The notes under the pieces are model-generated. The model had not been told where the DNA came from. It was given only the letters and a program-made list of their open reading frames with translations, and did not search any database. A DNA stretch of 64,000 nucleotides from CAYVBJ01 sp964449075. Its GTDB lineage: Bacteria; Bacteroidota; Rhodothermia; Balneolales; Balneolaceae. The stretch's first letter is position 1; every line of letters starts with the position of its first letter. The translations under genes and the position numbers were made by a program. The stretch covers positions 62,001 through 126,000 of the forward strand of contig CAYVBJ010000003.1 of the NCBI GenBank assembly GCA_964449075.1, written 5' to 3'. Shown here in pieces: positions 53,261-63,899 of the stretch.

Positions 53261-56200
53261 CTAACTGGACCGGATATTGATCCGGATATTAAACCGGATG
53301 TCGTGGGTTGTTCGCTCAAACGTCCGGGATGATTTGGGGTTTACTTTCGTAAAACTGTATTCAAAATTCGATTGAACTGTACTTGAAAATCTGTATCCCA
53401 GGGATAATGACCCGTTAAAACGTGTCTGACCCGTAGGGGGCCTGGGGCTAAAATCAAATGAATCAGGATTCCTGGAGATTGTTTCTGCATCTCCGGTCGA
53501 CAGTGCACGATCCAGATCCGCATCAAGTAAAAACCGCTGCTCAATATCTTCAATTAAATTTCCACTGAGGCTGATATCCAGGTTGCTCGAGCTTCTTCTG
53601 AACAGAGGCATTCTGAAATTTCTGACCGTATATGCAAATTGAAACTTCAAGCCATTAGAAGTGCGCTCGGTTACCTGTGAATTGGACAGGGATAAACTGG
53701 TTAATTTGCTGCTTTCGTATCCAATTTGAGTCCGGATATTACTGTCCCACGTAATATTCAGCTGAACCAGCGGTGAGAATCTCTGTTCGATATTTATCGA
53801 GTTTGGTTCTATTTCAAATCTTTCATCAATAAGTGTGAAATTTCCAATCCGCCGTTCCGGCAAAGGGCCGGCATTGTTCTGAAAATTCCAGCCAAGCCGG
53901 TATCGCCCTGTGTAACCATGCGTTACAGTTGCCCGCTGCATGCTTTGCCCGATAAACGGAATCAGATTTTCAACACCGGTCCAGTTAATTCTCCAGTTCG
54001 GCAGTGGAAAAGGTGTAAAACCTCTGTCTCCGACCGCACCACTGCTAACATTCAGATAGGATTTCCGGAAATCTTCCTGAAGCGTCACCTTGTTCAGAAC
54101 CGCCCGGCCGTCATTAACTGGTTCTATAACATTCTCATTTGCACTCATCCCGTTGAATGCCGTTTGCAACTGCCTTTTGAAAAACTCTTCGTAACCACCG
54201 CCAAAAGACCAGACACTTGATGTTATAGATCCTGATGCGGATCTGACCTCAGACAACGTATTATCCGTTTCGAGAGTTATGGACTGATTTACCCTCTCAT
54301 CCCACTGTGTATTCCATGTCAGATCGATGGTAAAATTCTCAAATGGATTTAGTTTGGTGCTTACATTCAGATTATCGGAGAATGTGTTATTGGATGGTAT
54401 CTGAATTGCTGATTCTCCATTAATATTTTCAATTAACTGATCACGTGAAATGCCATCTGATAGCCCAAGGCGAAAACCGAAGTCGGGCGCAAATGAATCG
54501 CTGCTTATCAGGTCCCTGAATTGAGACCCGCCCGCAAAACCAGCCTGTGAAGCAGTTTGGGAGTTGTTATAGCTTATATCGATCGATCTCATACTAAACA
54601 TTGCCAGAATCAGCTTTCTGCCGTAATAAATGAATTCATCACCAACAGAACGGGAATTTTCATCCGATGTATCTTCTTCATTATTTTGCGAATCACCCCC
54701 TCTGCTGCGACTCCTGCTCTCTTCTTCATCATCAGCCACCAGGGTATTATAAAAAGGAATTCTTCCAAACAGATCTTCGATATCCATTCGAAGGGTGTGA
54801 TCGAGACGGAAATTATTTGATACCCTTGCGCCTAATTCAGAACCAATGGGTGAATTTTCCCATCGGAATCCGCCACCATAGCGGGCGGAATAATTTATCC
54901 AGCTGGCAAATCCGATTGTATTCAAACGTGGCTGCCAGCTTGCTGTATAATCTTCCTGGTAATTATTTCTACGCGAGCTTAAAGAGTCAAAAACCAGGTC
55001 TTTGAATACGCCAAACGTTGGAACAGGTTCGAAAGCGGTACTGTCGGCCCCGCTTAAACCGGCATCCCTGATTGCAGATCGTCCCAGATCAAATGTTCCT
55101 CTTGCCTGAAAACTGGTAGTAATTGAACGGGTAAAATTATAGCCAAATCCAAAGTTCGTTGCATAGGTAAAATTGTGGGTCTGCCTGAGCGGCACCTCTT
55201 CTTCCGTCTCATCAATTCTTCTTTTCCTCTCTTCAAATGTACGTGCAGTGCTGATTGAGGTCGATACATTGTTCGGCATGTAACCAAGCTGTAACCCGGA
55301 TGCTGTTTTCAAAATGGGCACTCCCTCGAGGAAACTGAGAGGCCGTAAAAATTTTACATTCCTGAAATTCAGATTGTACCTGACAGTGGTATTGAAACTC
55401 CAGTTGTCTTCAAACCTGTATTCAGGATTACGACCGTTTCCTGTATTGTAAACGTAGTTAATGGTAACATTGTCGAGTGTGTATTTTAGAAATCTGCTTC
55501 CGGAGTTCTGTTTTGAAAGGTTGGATAAGTTTACCGAAAAGGATTCCCTGAAAGTTTGAACTTCCCTGATTCGCTGGTCAATCAGAGCGCTTTTTTCATC
55601 ATCATTCAAATCCTGCCTTGATCGAACCGCATTTTTAAAATCGTCAAGCCTGATATCACCCTGGTTCGGAAGGTATTTAGGTGTAGAGGTTGATCTTCTC
55701 ATTGACATAGAAAGTGGAATATTCCAGCCATAACGCTCGGGAATAAATTTATGCAGATTCATATTGGTGCTTAAATCATAAGCAAACTCATTATCTACTC
55801 TTCGCTGACCCAGTTGCGAATCAAGAGAACCGAATCCCTGGGTTTGCCTCAGAATATTGCTGTTAAATGTGGCAAAATCAGCCAGTTTAAATGAAGCTTT
55901 GGCATTCGCTGCCCATCCTTTTTCGTTATCAAATCCTGAAACACGCAATTCATTTAGCCAGATATCAGCATCAAGCAGTGGTACACCGGGACCTGATGGA
56001 TTATTGAGATCGAACGGATTTCTGATACCAAGGCCCAGTTGAGAAACCCTTCCTAAAGACGGGTTTCCTTTTATGGCAACAACAGCCCCCGGAACTGCAT
56101 TTTCCAAAATATCATTGCGCTCATATACAACTGAAATATCATCAGGTCCTTCTTGATCCCTGAGCTGTTTTAACTGGTTAAATACAGCAAGCAAAATATT

Positions 56201-59200
56201 TACACTGTTTTCACCGGGCAGCCAAACCTGCTCTGCCTCTTCCTGTAGTTGCGCCTGATTTGTAATATCAAATGGCTGAAATGGAAAGTTCCTGTTGGAT
56301 GGTGTAACAGGCTGGCGGTATTCGTAATAGTTATTCTCTATATCATTACCCATCCTGATTACCAGCTCAACATCTTCCCGGTTTTCATACCCCTCACCGT
56401 GGACAAACATTCGTAAATTTGAATAGTTTAGAAGATTCAGACCACCGGGATATACCCTCTTCACCATCTGCAATGAGTTTGAACTGAGATTTTCTACCTC
56501 GAGTGCAATAGACTGCTCATTCTGGAGAGATTGCAGCTGAGTGCCCCTGTTCTCTGCACGAATTACACCTTCCGGAATTCTGTAGGGAAAAGGCTCCCTG
56601 TTCGCATTTTCCTCAATATTGACAGTACTGACCCTGATACTTGCATTTGGATCACTTTCTGTATTGATTGTTTCATCCTGTCTCCACTGGCTTCCAACAA
56701 ATTCAAAAGTTGCAAACCGGACAGTAAAAGGTTTTTCATACCCCGACATCCAAAGACGGACATAGGAAATGTTTTGAAAGTCATTGATATCACCGAATTT
56801 TCTCTTAAACTCTTCGAGTGGTATACGAACCTGGAACCAGCGGTTTTCCTGGGTGGAACCCGGAACCCTGTCTACAATAAATGTTCCGGGGCTTCCGATC
56901 TCAAGAGTCGAAAAATCAGCCGGGTTTAAATCAACCTCATACTGAAAATATGCATTTGTCTGGTTTACAACTGCAGGGTTAACCAATCCTTCGGTGTCGG
57001 GACGGTTGGTAATTGCCCTTTTCTCACCTTGAGTTACAGGTGTATTTCCATCGGTAAATCCAAGAAGCCTGTGAAATCGCTCATGAAGCGGAAGATTATC
57101 CACCTGCGACTCTGCGTAAAATATATAGTCATCATTCGAAGGATCGTCCGCGATTTCTCTGAACTCTACACTTTCCTCACCATACAGAAGCCGCATCTGC
57201 TCAACAAAATCTATGAATATTGACTGCTCATTAAAATTACTGATACCAGCACTGTTTGGCATACCATCAAGTCCTACATCTTCAATATCACGGTTTTGAT
57301 TAGAAAACTGGCCTTCGGGTGGCGGAGGGTTTGCAGGAATGACAGATCTTGGATTAGTAGCCCTGTCCAGGATCAATGTTTCCGGATTCAGTGCAAGACC
57401 ATCTTCAGAGTTTAGCTGCGAATTTGGAATCACATCTTCTGAAATAAGACCTACATCAATGTACATTTTACCATCGTAGGCCTCAATATCGGCAGCATTT
57501 GGTTCTGCACCCCCGGGTAAAACAGGCTGAAACCAAAATTCAAGAAATTCTATATTATTTTGTGAAAAATCTTCCTGGCCCGATGGAATTACGGTTGTCA
57601 TTCCGCCCCATGTATTTTCCGGTTCATTTTCGAGGAGGTTCCGCAAGTCCATGTTGTAATTATATGGTCCCCTTTCAGCCGGGGCATAATGAACATCCAG
57701 GGTATTAATTATTTCTTCCTGGGGGTTATTCGTCTCCCGGCCCGGGAATACGTCTTGCACCTGCACAGGCAACGATTCCGGGGTAAACTGAACCCCTCCA
57801 AGAATAGAAGAGATATTTCTGGGAATGGTATACCACGATAATTTTGACCGTAAATCAGATCTGTCTATTCTCGACTGAAGATTCGCAGCAGGATTTCCCG
57901 GAAAATCATCTTCCTCGAAAAATCCAATGTCCGGCTCAAAACCGGGTACTGTCGCCGGCGCAGTTGCCAGTGACCACCTGGTGGCATTTAAAAGACTCAC
58001 CTTAATATTGGAACCCTCAAAATCATCGATAAATGAGAGTCCGGCTTCTTCATCTGAAAAGAGTTCGTTATTGTCAACAGCCCTGCTCACCGCCCTGGTT
58101 TCTGCAACACCAGGTCTCAGCTGTGCAAACTCACCGCTGAATGATATTTCAGAGCGTTCTTTTGTTTGCAGCAATGGTAATGCGTCGAGTGCGCGTGTAA
58201 TGAAAGGAGTATTGAACCGCGCATTTGCATCCAATCCCAAAACAGAGTTATTTATAGGTTCCTCATTGATACGTATTTTATCATCAAGCGGTCGCTCGTT
58301 AAAGCGGAAATAGGTGGCGCCAATATTAAAATTTTTATTCACTTCATATTCTGCTCTGATACCTGTAAAAGTTTTCTGCTGAATAGAAGTAAAGGCCTGG
58401 TTTTCATATTCAATTCGGATATCCTGTCCGGGTGCCAGGTACCTGTCATTTAAAATAGTAATGCTTCCAAAAGAATAATCAACCTGGAAATCAATATCTT
58501 CCTGGAGTTCCACACCGTTTGCAAAGACCCGAACTGACCCGGGAACCAATGCTATTCCAAGCGTGTAGTTTTCCTGAACTCCCCCCTTCGAAATACCATC
58601 AATTCTGTAAAATTCATTCTCAGAGCTTTGTGCTGCATTTCGCTGCCGTTCTGTGTATAATTCATTAAATGAAAGCCTGTTTATTGTTTCATTATCAACT
58701 CCCGATTCAGAGAGTACCTGCTCAATTCTTTCAGCAAATGGTTCCAGATACGGAAATACAATGGTTCCGTTCATTGGGTTTAATGTACCTGTACCAAAGT
58801 CAATCTGATTATCCGGATTCACTGCACCCTGGGTATCCACGCGGTCAAGTCCTAAATCCTGCAGTAGTGTTGAGGACCGACCGGGAAGCCTGTTTTGTGC
58901 CAGGTTGCCTTCTGTGAAAAGAAGTTCAATTTCAAGATTCTCCCTTGTAATATTGGTTGTCCCGATGGAATAGATATTCCGCATAGTTAGTGGAAAAACT
59001 TTATGATCGGTGGCCACATTCCGGGGACGCAGCATTTTTAAAAATATTCTGTCGCTTCCTCCCTGGTTTAATTCACCAACCTCAATAACATTTCCATTAC
59101 CGTCAAGCCAGGTAAACGAAACAGCCAAAACTTCCCGCGAACTCAAAGCTCTTCGAAGAGATATATAGCCTGAGACTTTGTTTATCGTGTAATCTTCTCC

Positions 59201-60757
59201 TTCCCGCAGAAGCTCGAAGAATCCCTCTTCAAAGTTTGTTGATTCTACTACCCCGATATCCGATGGCGAGATTCCATCCTGCGGATTACGAAATTGATTT
59301 AACACATCCGTATCAAACAGGTCTGATTCATTTGTGGGAGGATTAAAGGTGCCACCGGGATTTTCATTTACACCAAGATTAGCTAATGCAACTGCTTTTC
59401 TGGATCCTTCTTCAGCCTGGCTTCGTTCCGGAAGTATCCACACTTCCACATCAGCAATCTGCAGAGTTTGCGTTAACTGCTGCGGATTAGCCACACTGTT
59501 CTCAAATTCCTGGCGTGTAAAAAAGTCCAGGAAAAAATGTTTATCATCCTCGTAATCAACCGGTTTTATATTGATTTGCTGCTCCTGCGAACCGCCCGAC
59601 AATGTTTCTACGTTTGTTTCACCGTCCTGCTGAGACAAAACAGTTGTAAACCTGAGCGGACCGAATTCTACAATTGACTTTACCCCGAAAAGTGCCCCGC
59701 TCCCTCTTACAAGGGAATTACCGGTCTGCATAGAAACATTCCCCAGTTCAATTCTTTTTATGATCTCGTCATCGTACCCCTCATATGCAATACTCAGCCT
59801 GTTTTGAAAATCAAATGCTCTCTCAGTATCCCAATCGGTCTGGATCGTAAGCTTATCCCCAATGGTACCTTGAATATTCAATTGGAGACTTTGATCAAAT
59901 GTGGGGTCAACGCGCGTCTGCTGATCGGGTGGCAATGAAGGGTCTGCAGTGTTCTGAATACTTGCGCCCACATTCATAGAAGCAACGCCGTTAACTCTTA
60001 AATTCACTTCCGGTTTTCCAAAGAGTGTAGTGAATGCAGACTGCCGTCCGCCTGGAACAGATATCCTGAAATCAAGCAGTCCCCTCTGCTCTTCGCGTGC
60101 CTGTGCTGCCTCTTCGATAAGGGACTTCCAGTTCTCCCGAACGTCATTTTCTCTGCTTGCCAGTTTATACTCTTCAAATGAGTATCCTGCAGGATACGCA
60201 GACTCAATTCCGTGTATTGTTCTTACAACCCTGAATCCTCCTTCATCTCTGCGTGCTCGTTCTGTTTTTTCAACCGGCAATGACAGGTAGTAAAGTGCGG
60301 GAATTTTTGGAAGAAATGCTCTTGAAACGCGGTTACCGGTTACCGGCGGAAATGTTCTGTAAAATTCAGAAGAGAGTGAATCCGAATCTCCGGATCTTTC
60401 ACTCTCACGTTCATCAAACTCATACCCTTCTCTGTAATCAATGTCATATTCGTCAAATAAACTTAGCGGCTGAACATATCTTTCAAAATCATATATTTCT
60501 TTGGGTGTCTGCGGTTCCAGTGAAAAATAGTATTTTCGAACTTTCGCGTAAGAAATATCAGATCGGGAAGTATCTGCAACAGAAAAATGCCTTATCATCG
60601 GCAACAGTGATTTTGCCTTAATGACCGGAATCTGTTCCTTTTTTTTGGTTTGAGCTGAAATATGATCAGGAAATAAAATTCCTGTCAGAATTAAAGAAAA
60701 CCCAAAGAACAGAAATATTGAATTTTTACAACGCTGGATGCTTCTCACGAATTTCAA
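53261..60757 (-). CDS. sprA: Type IX secretion outer-membrane translocon SprA (Sov)
   Basis: The 2,498-aa protein has a signal peptide ending near HISAQ, then long repeats of beta-strand pairs that form the giant SprA barrel. It ends in RTTHDIRFNIRINIRSS, a typical final strand. Segments such as RVFANGVELQEDIDFQVDYSFGSITI and LLDADIWLNELRVSGFDNEKGWAANA are recognisable SprA motifs. SprA is the outer-membrane pore of the type IX secretion system and is needed for gliding in many Bacteroidota. The start codon is TTG at 60757. No other type IX gene is in the window. Confidence 0.93.
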   Translation of the reverse strand: MKFVRSIQRCKNSIFLFFGFSLILTGILFPDHISAQTKKKEQIPVIKAKSLLPMIRHFSVADTSRSDISYAKVRKYYFSLEPQTPKEIYDFERYVQPLSLFDEYDIDYREGYEFDERESERSGDSDSLSSEFYRTFPPVTGNRVSRAFLPKIPALYYLSLPVEKTERARRDEGGFRVVRTIHGIESAYPAGYSFEEYKLASRENDVRENWKSLIEEAAQAREEQRGLLDFRISVPGGRQSAFTTLFGKPEVNLRVNGVASMNVGASIQNTADPSLPPDQQTRVDPTFDQSLQLNIQGTIGDKLTIQTDWDTERAFDFQNRLSIAYEGYDDEIIKRIELGNVSMQTGNSLVRGSGALFGVKSIVEFGPLRFTTVLSQQDGETNVETLSGGSQEQQINIKPVDYEDDKHFFLDFFTRQEFENSVANPQQLTQTLQIADVEVWILPERSQAEEGSRKAVALANLGVNENPGGTFNPPTNESDLFDTDVLNQFRNPQDGISPSDIGVVESTNFEEGFFELLREGEDYTINKVSGYISLRRALSSREVLAVSFTWLDGNGNVIEVGELNQGGSDRIFLKMLRPRNVATDHKVFPLTMRNIYSIGTTNITRENLEIELLFTEGNLAQNRLPGRSSTLLQDLGLDRVDTQGAVNPDNQIDFGTGTLNPMNGTIVFPYLEPFAERIEQVLSESGVDNETINRLSFNELYTERQRNAAQSSENEFYRIDGISKGGVQENYTLGIALVPGSVRVFANGVELQEDIDFQVDYSFGSITILNDRYLAPGQDIRIEYENQAFTSIQQKTFTGIRAEYEVNKNFNIGATYFRFNERPLDDKIRINEEPINNSVLGLDANARFNTPFITRALDALPLLQTKERSEISFSGEFAQLRPGVAETRAVSRAVDNNELFSDEEAGLSFIDDFEGSNIKVSLLNATRWSLATAPATVPGFEPDIGFFEEDDFPGNPAANLQSRIDRSDLRSKLSWYTIPRNISSILGGVQFTPESLPVQVQDVFPGRETNNPQEEIINTLDVHYAPAERGPYNYNMDLRNLLENEPENTWGGMTTVIPSGQEDFSQNNIEFLEFWFQPVLPGGAEPNAADIEAYDGKMYIDVGLISEDVIPNSQLNSEDGLALNPETLILDRATNPRSVIPANPPPPEGQFSNQNRDIEDVGLDGMPNSAGISNFNEQSIFIDFVEQMRLLYGEESVEFREIADDPSNDDYIFYAESQVDNLPLHERFHRLLGFTDGNTPVTQGEKRAITNRPDTEGLVNPAVVNQTNAYFQYEVDLNPADFSTLEIGSPGTFIVDRVPGSTQENRWFQVRIPLEEFKRKFGDINDFQNISYVRLWMSGYEKPFTVRFATFEFVGSQWRQDETINTESDPNASIRVSTVNIEENANREPFPYRIPEGVIRAENRGTQLQSLQNEQSIALEVENLSSNSLQMVKRVYPGGLNLLNYSNLRMFVHGEGYENREDVELVIRMGNDIENNYYEYRQPVTPSNRNFPFQPFDITNQAQLQEEAEQVWLPGENSVNILLAVFNQLKQLRDQEGPDDISVVYERNDILENAVPGAVVAIKGNPSLGRVSQLGLGIRNPFDLNNPSGPGVPLLDADIWLNELRVSGFDNEKGWAANAKASFKLADFATFNSNILRQTQGFGSLDSQLGQRRVDNEFAYDLSTNMNLHKFIPERYGWNIPLSMSMRRSTSTPKYLPNQGDIRLDDFKNAVRSRQDLNDDEKSALIDQRIREVQTFRESFSVNLSNLSKQNSGSRFLKYTLDNVTINYVYNTGNGRNPEYRFEDNWSFNTTVRYNLNFRNVKFLRPLSFLEGVPILKTASGLQLGYMPNNVSTSISTARTFEERKRRIDETEEEVPLRQTHNFTYATNFGFGYNFTRSITTSFQARGTFDLGRSAIRDAGLSGADSTAFEPVPTFGVFKDLVFDSLSSRRNNYQEDYTASWQPRLNTIGFASWINYSARYGGGFRWENSPIGSELGARVSNNFRLDHTLRMDIEDLFGRIPFYNTLVADDEEESRSRSRGGDSQNNEEDTSDENSRSVGDEFIYYGRKLILAMFSMRSIDISYNNSQTASQAGFAGGSQFRDLISSDSFAPDFGFRLGLSDGISRDQLIENINGESAIQIPSNNTFSDNLNVSTKLNPFENFTIDLTWNTQWDERVNQSITLETDNTLSEVRSASGSITSSVWSFGGGYEEFFKRQLQTAFNGMSANENVIEPVNDGRAVLNKVTLQEDFRKSYLNVSSGAVGDRGFTPFPLPNWRINWTGVENLIPFIGQSMQRATVTHGYTGRYRLGWNFQNNAGPLPERRIGNFTLIDERFEIEPNSINIEQRFSPLVQLNITWDSNIRTQIGYESSKLTSLSLSNSQVTERTSNGLKFQFAYTVRNFRMPLFRRSSSNLDISLSGNLIEDIEQRFLLDADLDRALSTGDAETISRNPDSFDFSPRPPTGQTRFNGSLSLGYRFSSTVQSNFEYSFTKVNPKSSRTFERTTHDIRFNIRINIRSS

Positions 60758-61038
60758 TAAATTTAGGCCTGCATAATGCTTGAATCACAGATAATGCATA
60801 TCATGATAGCATTGTGCCGGCATTCAATGATCTTGTCAATTTAATTTTGATTAACAATAGACGTTGTAACCTTGGGACGATAGGCAAAAATTTATTTTAC
60901 TGCACTGGTTGGATATTCAATATCACTGATAATAAAGGTTTATTGAGTCTGTTGAAAGTATAAACAGGCTATTTTTAGATTTCAGAGTATTAATTAACTG
61001 TTAGTAAAGATAGAAACATGTTGTAATTTGTTACACAA

Positions 61039-62448
61039 ATGATAAATAAAATTCAAAAAGACCTGTTAAAAAAGCATATAGGCCCATTTCTGTTTTGCTT
61101 TTTTACCGTAATGTTTATTCTTCTGATGCAATTTTTGATCTTGCATACGGATAAACTGGTAGGCAAGGGTTTACCCATTTTTGTAGTTATCGAATTGATA
61201 TTAAACAATTTGGCATATATGGTTGTTCTTGCAGCTCCGATGGCTGTTTTGGTTGCAACCCTAATGGCATTCGGAAAATTTTCGGAGTGGAATGAGCTAA
61301 ATGCACTGCGGGCTGCTGGAATTAATCCTATTAAATTAATTCTGCCTGTCTTATTTGCCGCAGTTGCCCTTTCACTGGCGCTTACCTATTTTTCCAATAA
61401 TGTATTACCTGAGTCCAATCATAAGGCACGTTCACTTTTTATAGATATCAGAATGAAAAAACCCGGTTTTGATTTAAAACCCGGTGTTTTTTATGATGGT
61501 ATTGAGGGTTATACCTTTTTAGTGCGTGAAAAAAAACCTGAATCTGATACACTTAACGATATTACACTGTTTCAGTCACCGTCTGAAAACAAGTATCGTG
61601 CCTATATTAAAGCTCAAAGCGGCTGGCTTGAATCCCCCGACGAACAAACACTTACTCTTTTTTTGAAAAATGGTTCTATTTTAAGGAACGTACCAAGCGT
61701 TAAAAGAGGCACTGAAACTCTTGAATTATCGGAATTCAGTAAATACCGAATTAGTTTTGATCTTTCAAACCTGGCATTTTCCCGTTCGAATCCTGAGCAG
61801 AGAAGCAGAAATGACCGTACGATGAGTGCCCAGGCTATGCTGGCTGTTGTGGATACATTGCGAACTGAGAAAGAGAAGGAGTACCAGTCTCTTTTAAATA
61901 AACCAACAGGAAAGGCTAATCCCATAACGGAAGACGGACCACCCCGCGTTTACCTTCCGGCAACAGTAAGAAGTGATTCATTAAATCCCGTTAAGACAGA
62001 ATTTAAGGCTTTAAACATGGCTCAAAACCCGTCTGAACAGCAGCAAATAATAAATCAGACCGTTTCCAATTTTGACCGTTATAAGTCTGACATTGAAAGT
62101 TCACTTGCCAACATGAATCATAAGGATTTTCGTATTGCTGAATTTTTGGTTGAGGTACATAAAAAATTCTCAATTCCTTTTACCTGTATCGTATTTGTGC
62201 TACTGGGTGCACCTATCGGCATTATGAGTAAAAAAGGGAACCTTGGCATAGCAGCCGTTATCAGTGCAGTTATACTTACCTTCTATTTTATTGCAATTAT
62301 ACAGGGCGAAAAGTGGGCCGACCGGCTATTCATTTCGCCTTCAATCGGTATGTGGGGCATTAACATTCTATACGGTGTAATTGGATTGTTTCTGACACTG
62401 CAGGTCTCAACATCATTCAGAATACAGAATCTTTGGCAGCGCAGCTAA
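61039..62448 (+). CDS. lptF: LptF/LptG-family lipopolysaccharide export permease (first)
   Basis: The 469-aa protein has six TM helices in two sets of three around a large periplasmic domain (about 120-370), as in YjgP/YjgQ. Features include GLPIFVVIELILNNLAYMVVLAAPMAVLVATLMAFGKFSE and FSIPFTCIVFVLLGAPIGIMSKKG. It should form, with its partner and LptB, the ABC transporter that extracts lipopolysaccharide from the inner membrane. The periplasmic domain is longer than usual. The symbol is by order, and F versus G is not certain. Confidence 0.85.
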   Translation: MINKIQKDLLKKHIGPFLFCFFTVMFILLMQFLILHTDKLVGKGLPIFVVIELILNNLAYMVVLAAPMAVLVATLMAFGKFSEWNELNALRAAGINPIKLILPVLFAAVALSLALTYFSNNVLPESNHKARSLFIDIRMKKPGFDLKPGVFYDGIEGYTFLVREKKPESDTLNDITLFQSPSENKYRAYIKAQSGWLESPDEQTLTLFLKNGSILRNVPSVKRGTETLELSEFSKYRISFDLSNLAFSRSNPEQRSRNDRTMSAQAMLAVVDTLRTEKEKEYQSLLNKPTGKANPITEDGPPRVYLPATVRSDSLNPVKTEFKALNMAQNPSEQQQIINQTVSNFDRYKSDIESSLANMNHKDFRIAEFLVEVHKKFSIPFTCIVFVLLGAPIGIMSKKGNLGIAAVISAVILTFYFIAIIQGEKWADRLFISPSIGMWGINILYGVIGLFLTLQVSTSFRIQNLWQRS

Positions 62449-62449
62449 A

Positions 62450-63529
62450 ATGAAAAAGATAGACAGGTATATTTTATTCAGATTGTTTACGATCACACTA
62501 TTCGTGCTTTTGGTTCTCATATGTATTTTCATTTTAATCGATTTTTCTGAAAATAGTGATGATTTTGCAGATAAAGGAGCTACAATGTCTCAAATCTGGA
62601 ACCAGTATTACCTGAACTATATACCTGAGATGATGCGTCTCGTGAGCCCTGTAGCAGTTTTGGTTGCATGCCTGTTCTTAACCGGTCAAATGACAGAGCG
62701 ACTGGAAATCGTTGCGCTGAAAGCCGCCGGTGTAAGTCTCTACCGCCTGATTATACCATACATAGTGTTTGGTGTAGTGATAGCACTATCAATCAGCTAC
62801 CTTGATGCCAATGTAATACCCAAGGCAAATGCAGAGCGTATAGATTTTGAAAAAACCTATTTATCCAAAAGGGGAGATCGAATTGATCGTGGCGGGCTTT
62901 ACAGACAGGAATCGGAGAATACGATTTTTAACGTAAATTTTTTTGATCCCGGAACCAATACAGCTTACAGAACCATGCTGGTTCAGTTTGAAGATGACCA
63001 AGTACAAAAAATTATAACGGCTAACCGTATGAAATGGAATGATTCTACAAATGTATGGCAGATGCAATCATTTGTAGAACGGATTTTTCACGAAGATGGG
63101 ATGACCAGAAAAATGGAAGCCGAGCTGGATACCGTTTTCAATGTACAGCCAAGAGACCTTGCCCGCAGAACATCAGATATATACCAGCTGACATATGCTG
63201 AAGCAATGCAATATATCGATTCAATGGAACGAATCGGCGCTGGCGGAATAAATCTCCCTTTGGTGCAGCTTTACAGCAGAATGGCCTACCCAATCTCAAT
63301 TGTTGTAGTCTGTTTTATCGGTTTTTCAATCGCAACTGAGAGACGCGCCGGCGGAAAAGGATTTTACATAGCAGCAGGTCTGGCTATCAGTTTTATCTAC
63401 CTGGCCATGATGAAAGTTATAGAACCATTTGGGTCTACAGGTGCAATTGTTCCGCATATCGCTGCTATTATCCCTCATACACTGTTTTTTCTGACAGGTA
63501 TAATCTTGCTATTGTTTGCCAAAAAGTAA
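62450..63529 (+). CDS. lptG: LptF/LptG-family lipopolysaccharide export permease (second)
   Basis: The 359-aa YjgP/YjgQ permease starts one base after the previous stop codon. Six TM helices are expected: RLVSPVAVLVACLFLTGQMTERLEIVALKAAGVS lies in the first set and RMAYPISIVVVCFIGFSIATERRAGGKG in the second. The paired arrangement implies a heterodimeric LptFG. Symbol assignment is tentative. Confidence 0.85.
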   Translation: MKKIDRYILFRLFTITLFVLLVLICIFILIDFSENSDDFADKGATMSQIWNQYYLNYIPEMMRLVSPVAVLVACLFLTGQMTERLEIVALKAAGVSLYRLIIPYIVFGVVIALSISYLDANVIPKANAERIDFEKTYLSKRGDRIDRGGLYRQESENTIFNVNFFDPGTNTAYRTMLVQFEDDQVQKIITANRMKWNDSTNVWQMQSFVERIFHEDGMTRKMEAELDTVFNVQPRDLARRTSDIYQLTYAEAMQYIDSMERIGAGGINLPLVQLYSRMAYPISIVVVCFIGFSIATERRAGGKGFYIAAGLAISFIYLAMMKVIEPFGSTGAIVPHIAAIIPHTLFFLTGIILLLFAKK

Positions 63530-63546
63530 CCTGCTCCTCCGGTTAC
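63521..63546 (-). terminator. Short terminator after the DUF3467 gene
   Basis: GTAACC at 63526-63531 pairs with GGTTAC at 63541-63546 across a 9-nt loop. On the minus strand the stem is followed by five T residues (complement of 63521-63525). It also lies at the lptG stop codon. Confidence 0.5.
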
Positions 63547-63563
63547 CTGCATAACTCTATTCG

Positions 63564-63884
63564 TTATGCTTCAGGTGTTGGACCGCGATAATTAAATGGC
63601 ACATCAAACTTATCTTTTGAGGTAATAGAACCATGTTCATCTTCATAGCGGCGAATATTTTCATTTAGTGCATTGGCAAGCCGTTTTGCATGGTCGGGTG
63701 TTAAAATCATTCGTTTTACCACACGGGCTTTTTTAACACCCGGCATTACCGAAAGGAAATCAAGTACAAACTCTGATGGAGAGTGTGTGATCATTACCAG
63801 GTTCGAATAGGTTCCCTGTGCCTCATCTTCCTTGAGTTCAATTTCGAGCTTTTTACCTTTAGGTCCTTTTTGCTGGTTTTGCAT
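63564..63884 (-). CDS. DUF3467 family protein
   Basis: The 106-aa cytoplasmic protein matches DUF3467: YSNLVMITHSPSEFVLDFLSVMPGVKKARVVKRMILTPDHAKRLANALNENIRRYE. Family members are small bacterial and archaeal proteins with no known biochemical role. It lies 15 bp downstream of the cysteine/cystathionine synthase gene on the same strand and is likely co-transcribed with it. Confidence 0.85.
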   Translation of the reverse strand: MQNQQKGPKGKKLEIELKEDEAQGTYSNLVMITHSPSEFVLDFLSVMPGVKKARVVKRMILTPDHAKRLANALNENIRRYEDEHGSITSKDKFDVPFNYRGPTPEA

Positions 63885-63899
63885 TTTTTCGTTTAGACT

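Noticed and set aside
60758..61038. RNA gene in the sprA-lptF intergenic region
   Set aside because: The 281 bp are AT-rich, with small imperfect hairpins but no tRNA cloverleaf or conserved RNA motif that I can recognise.
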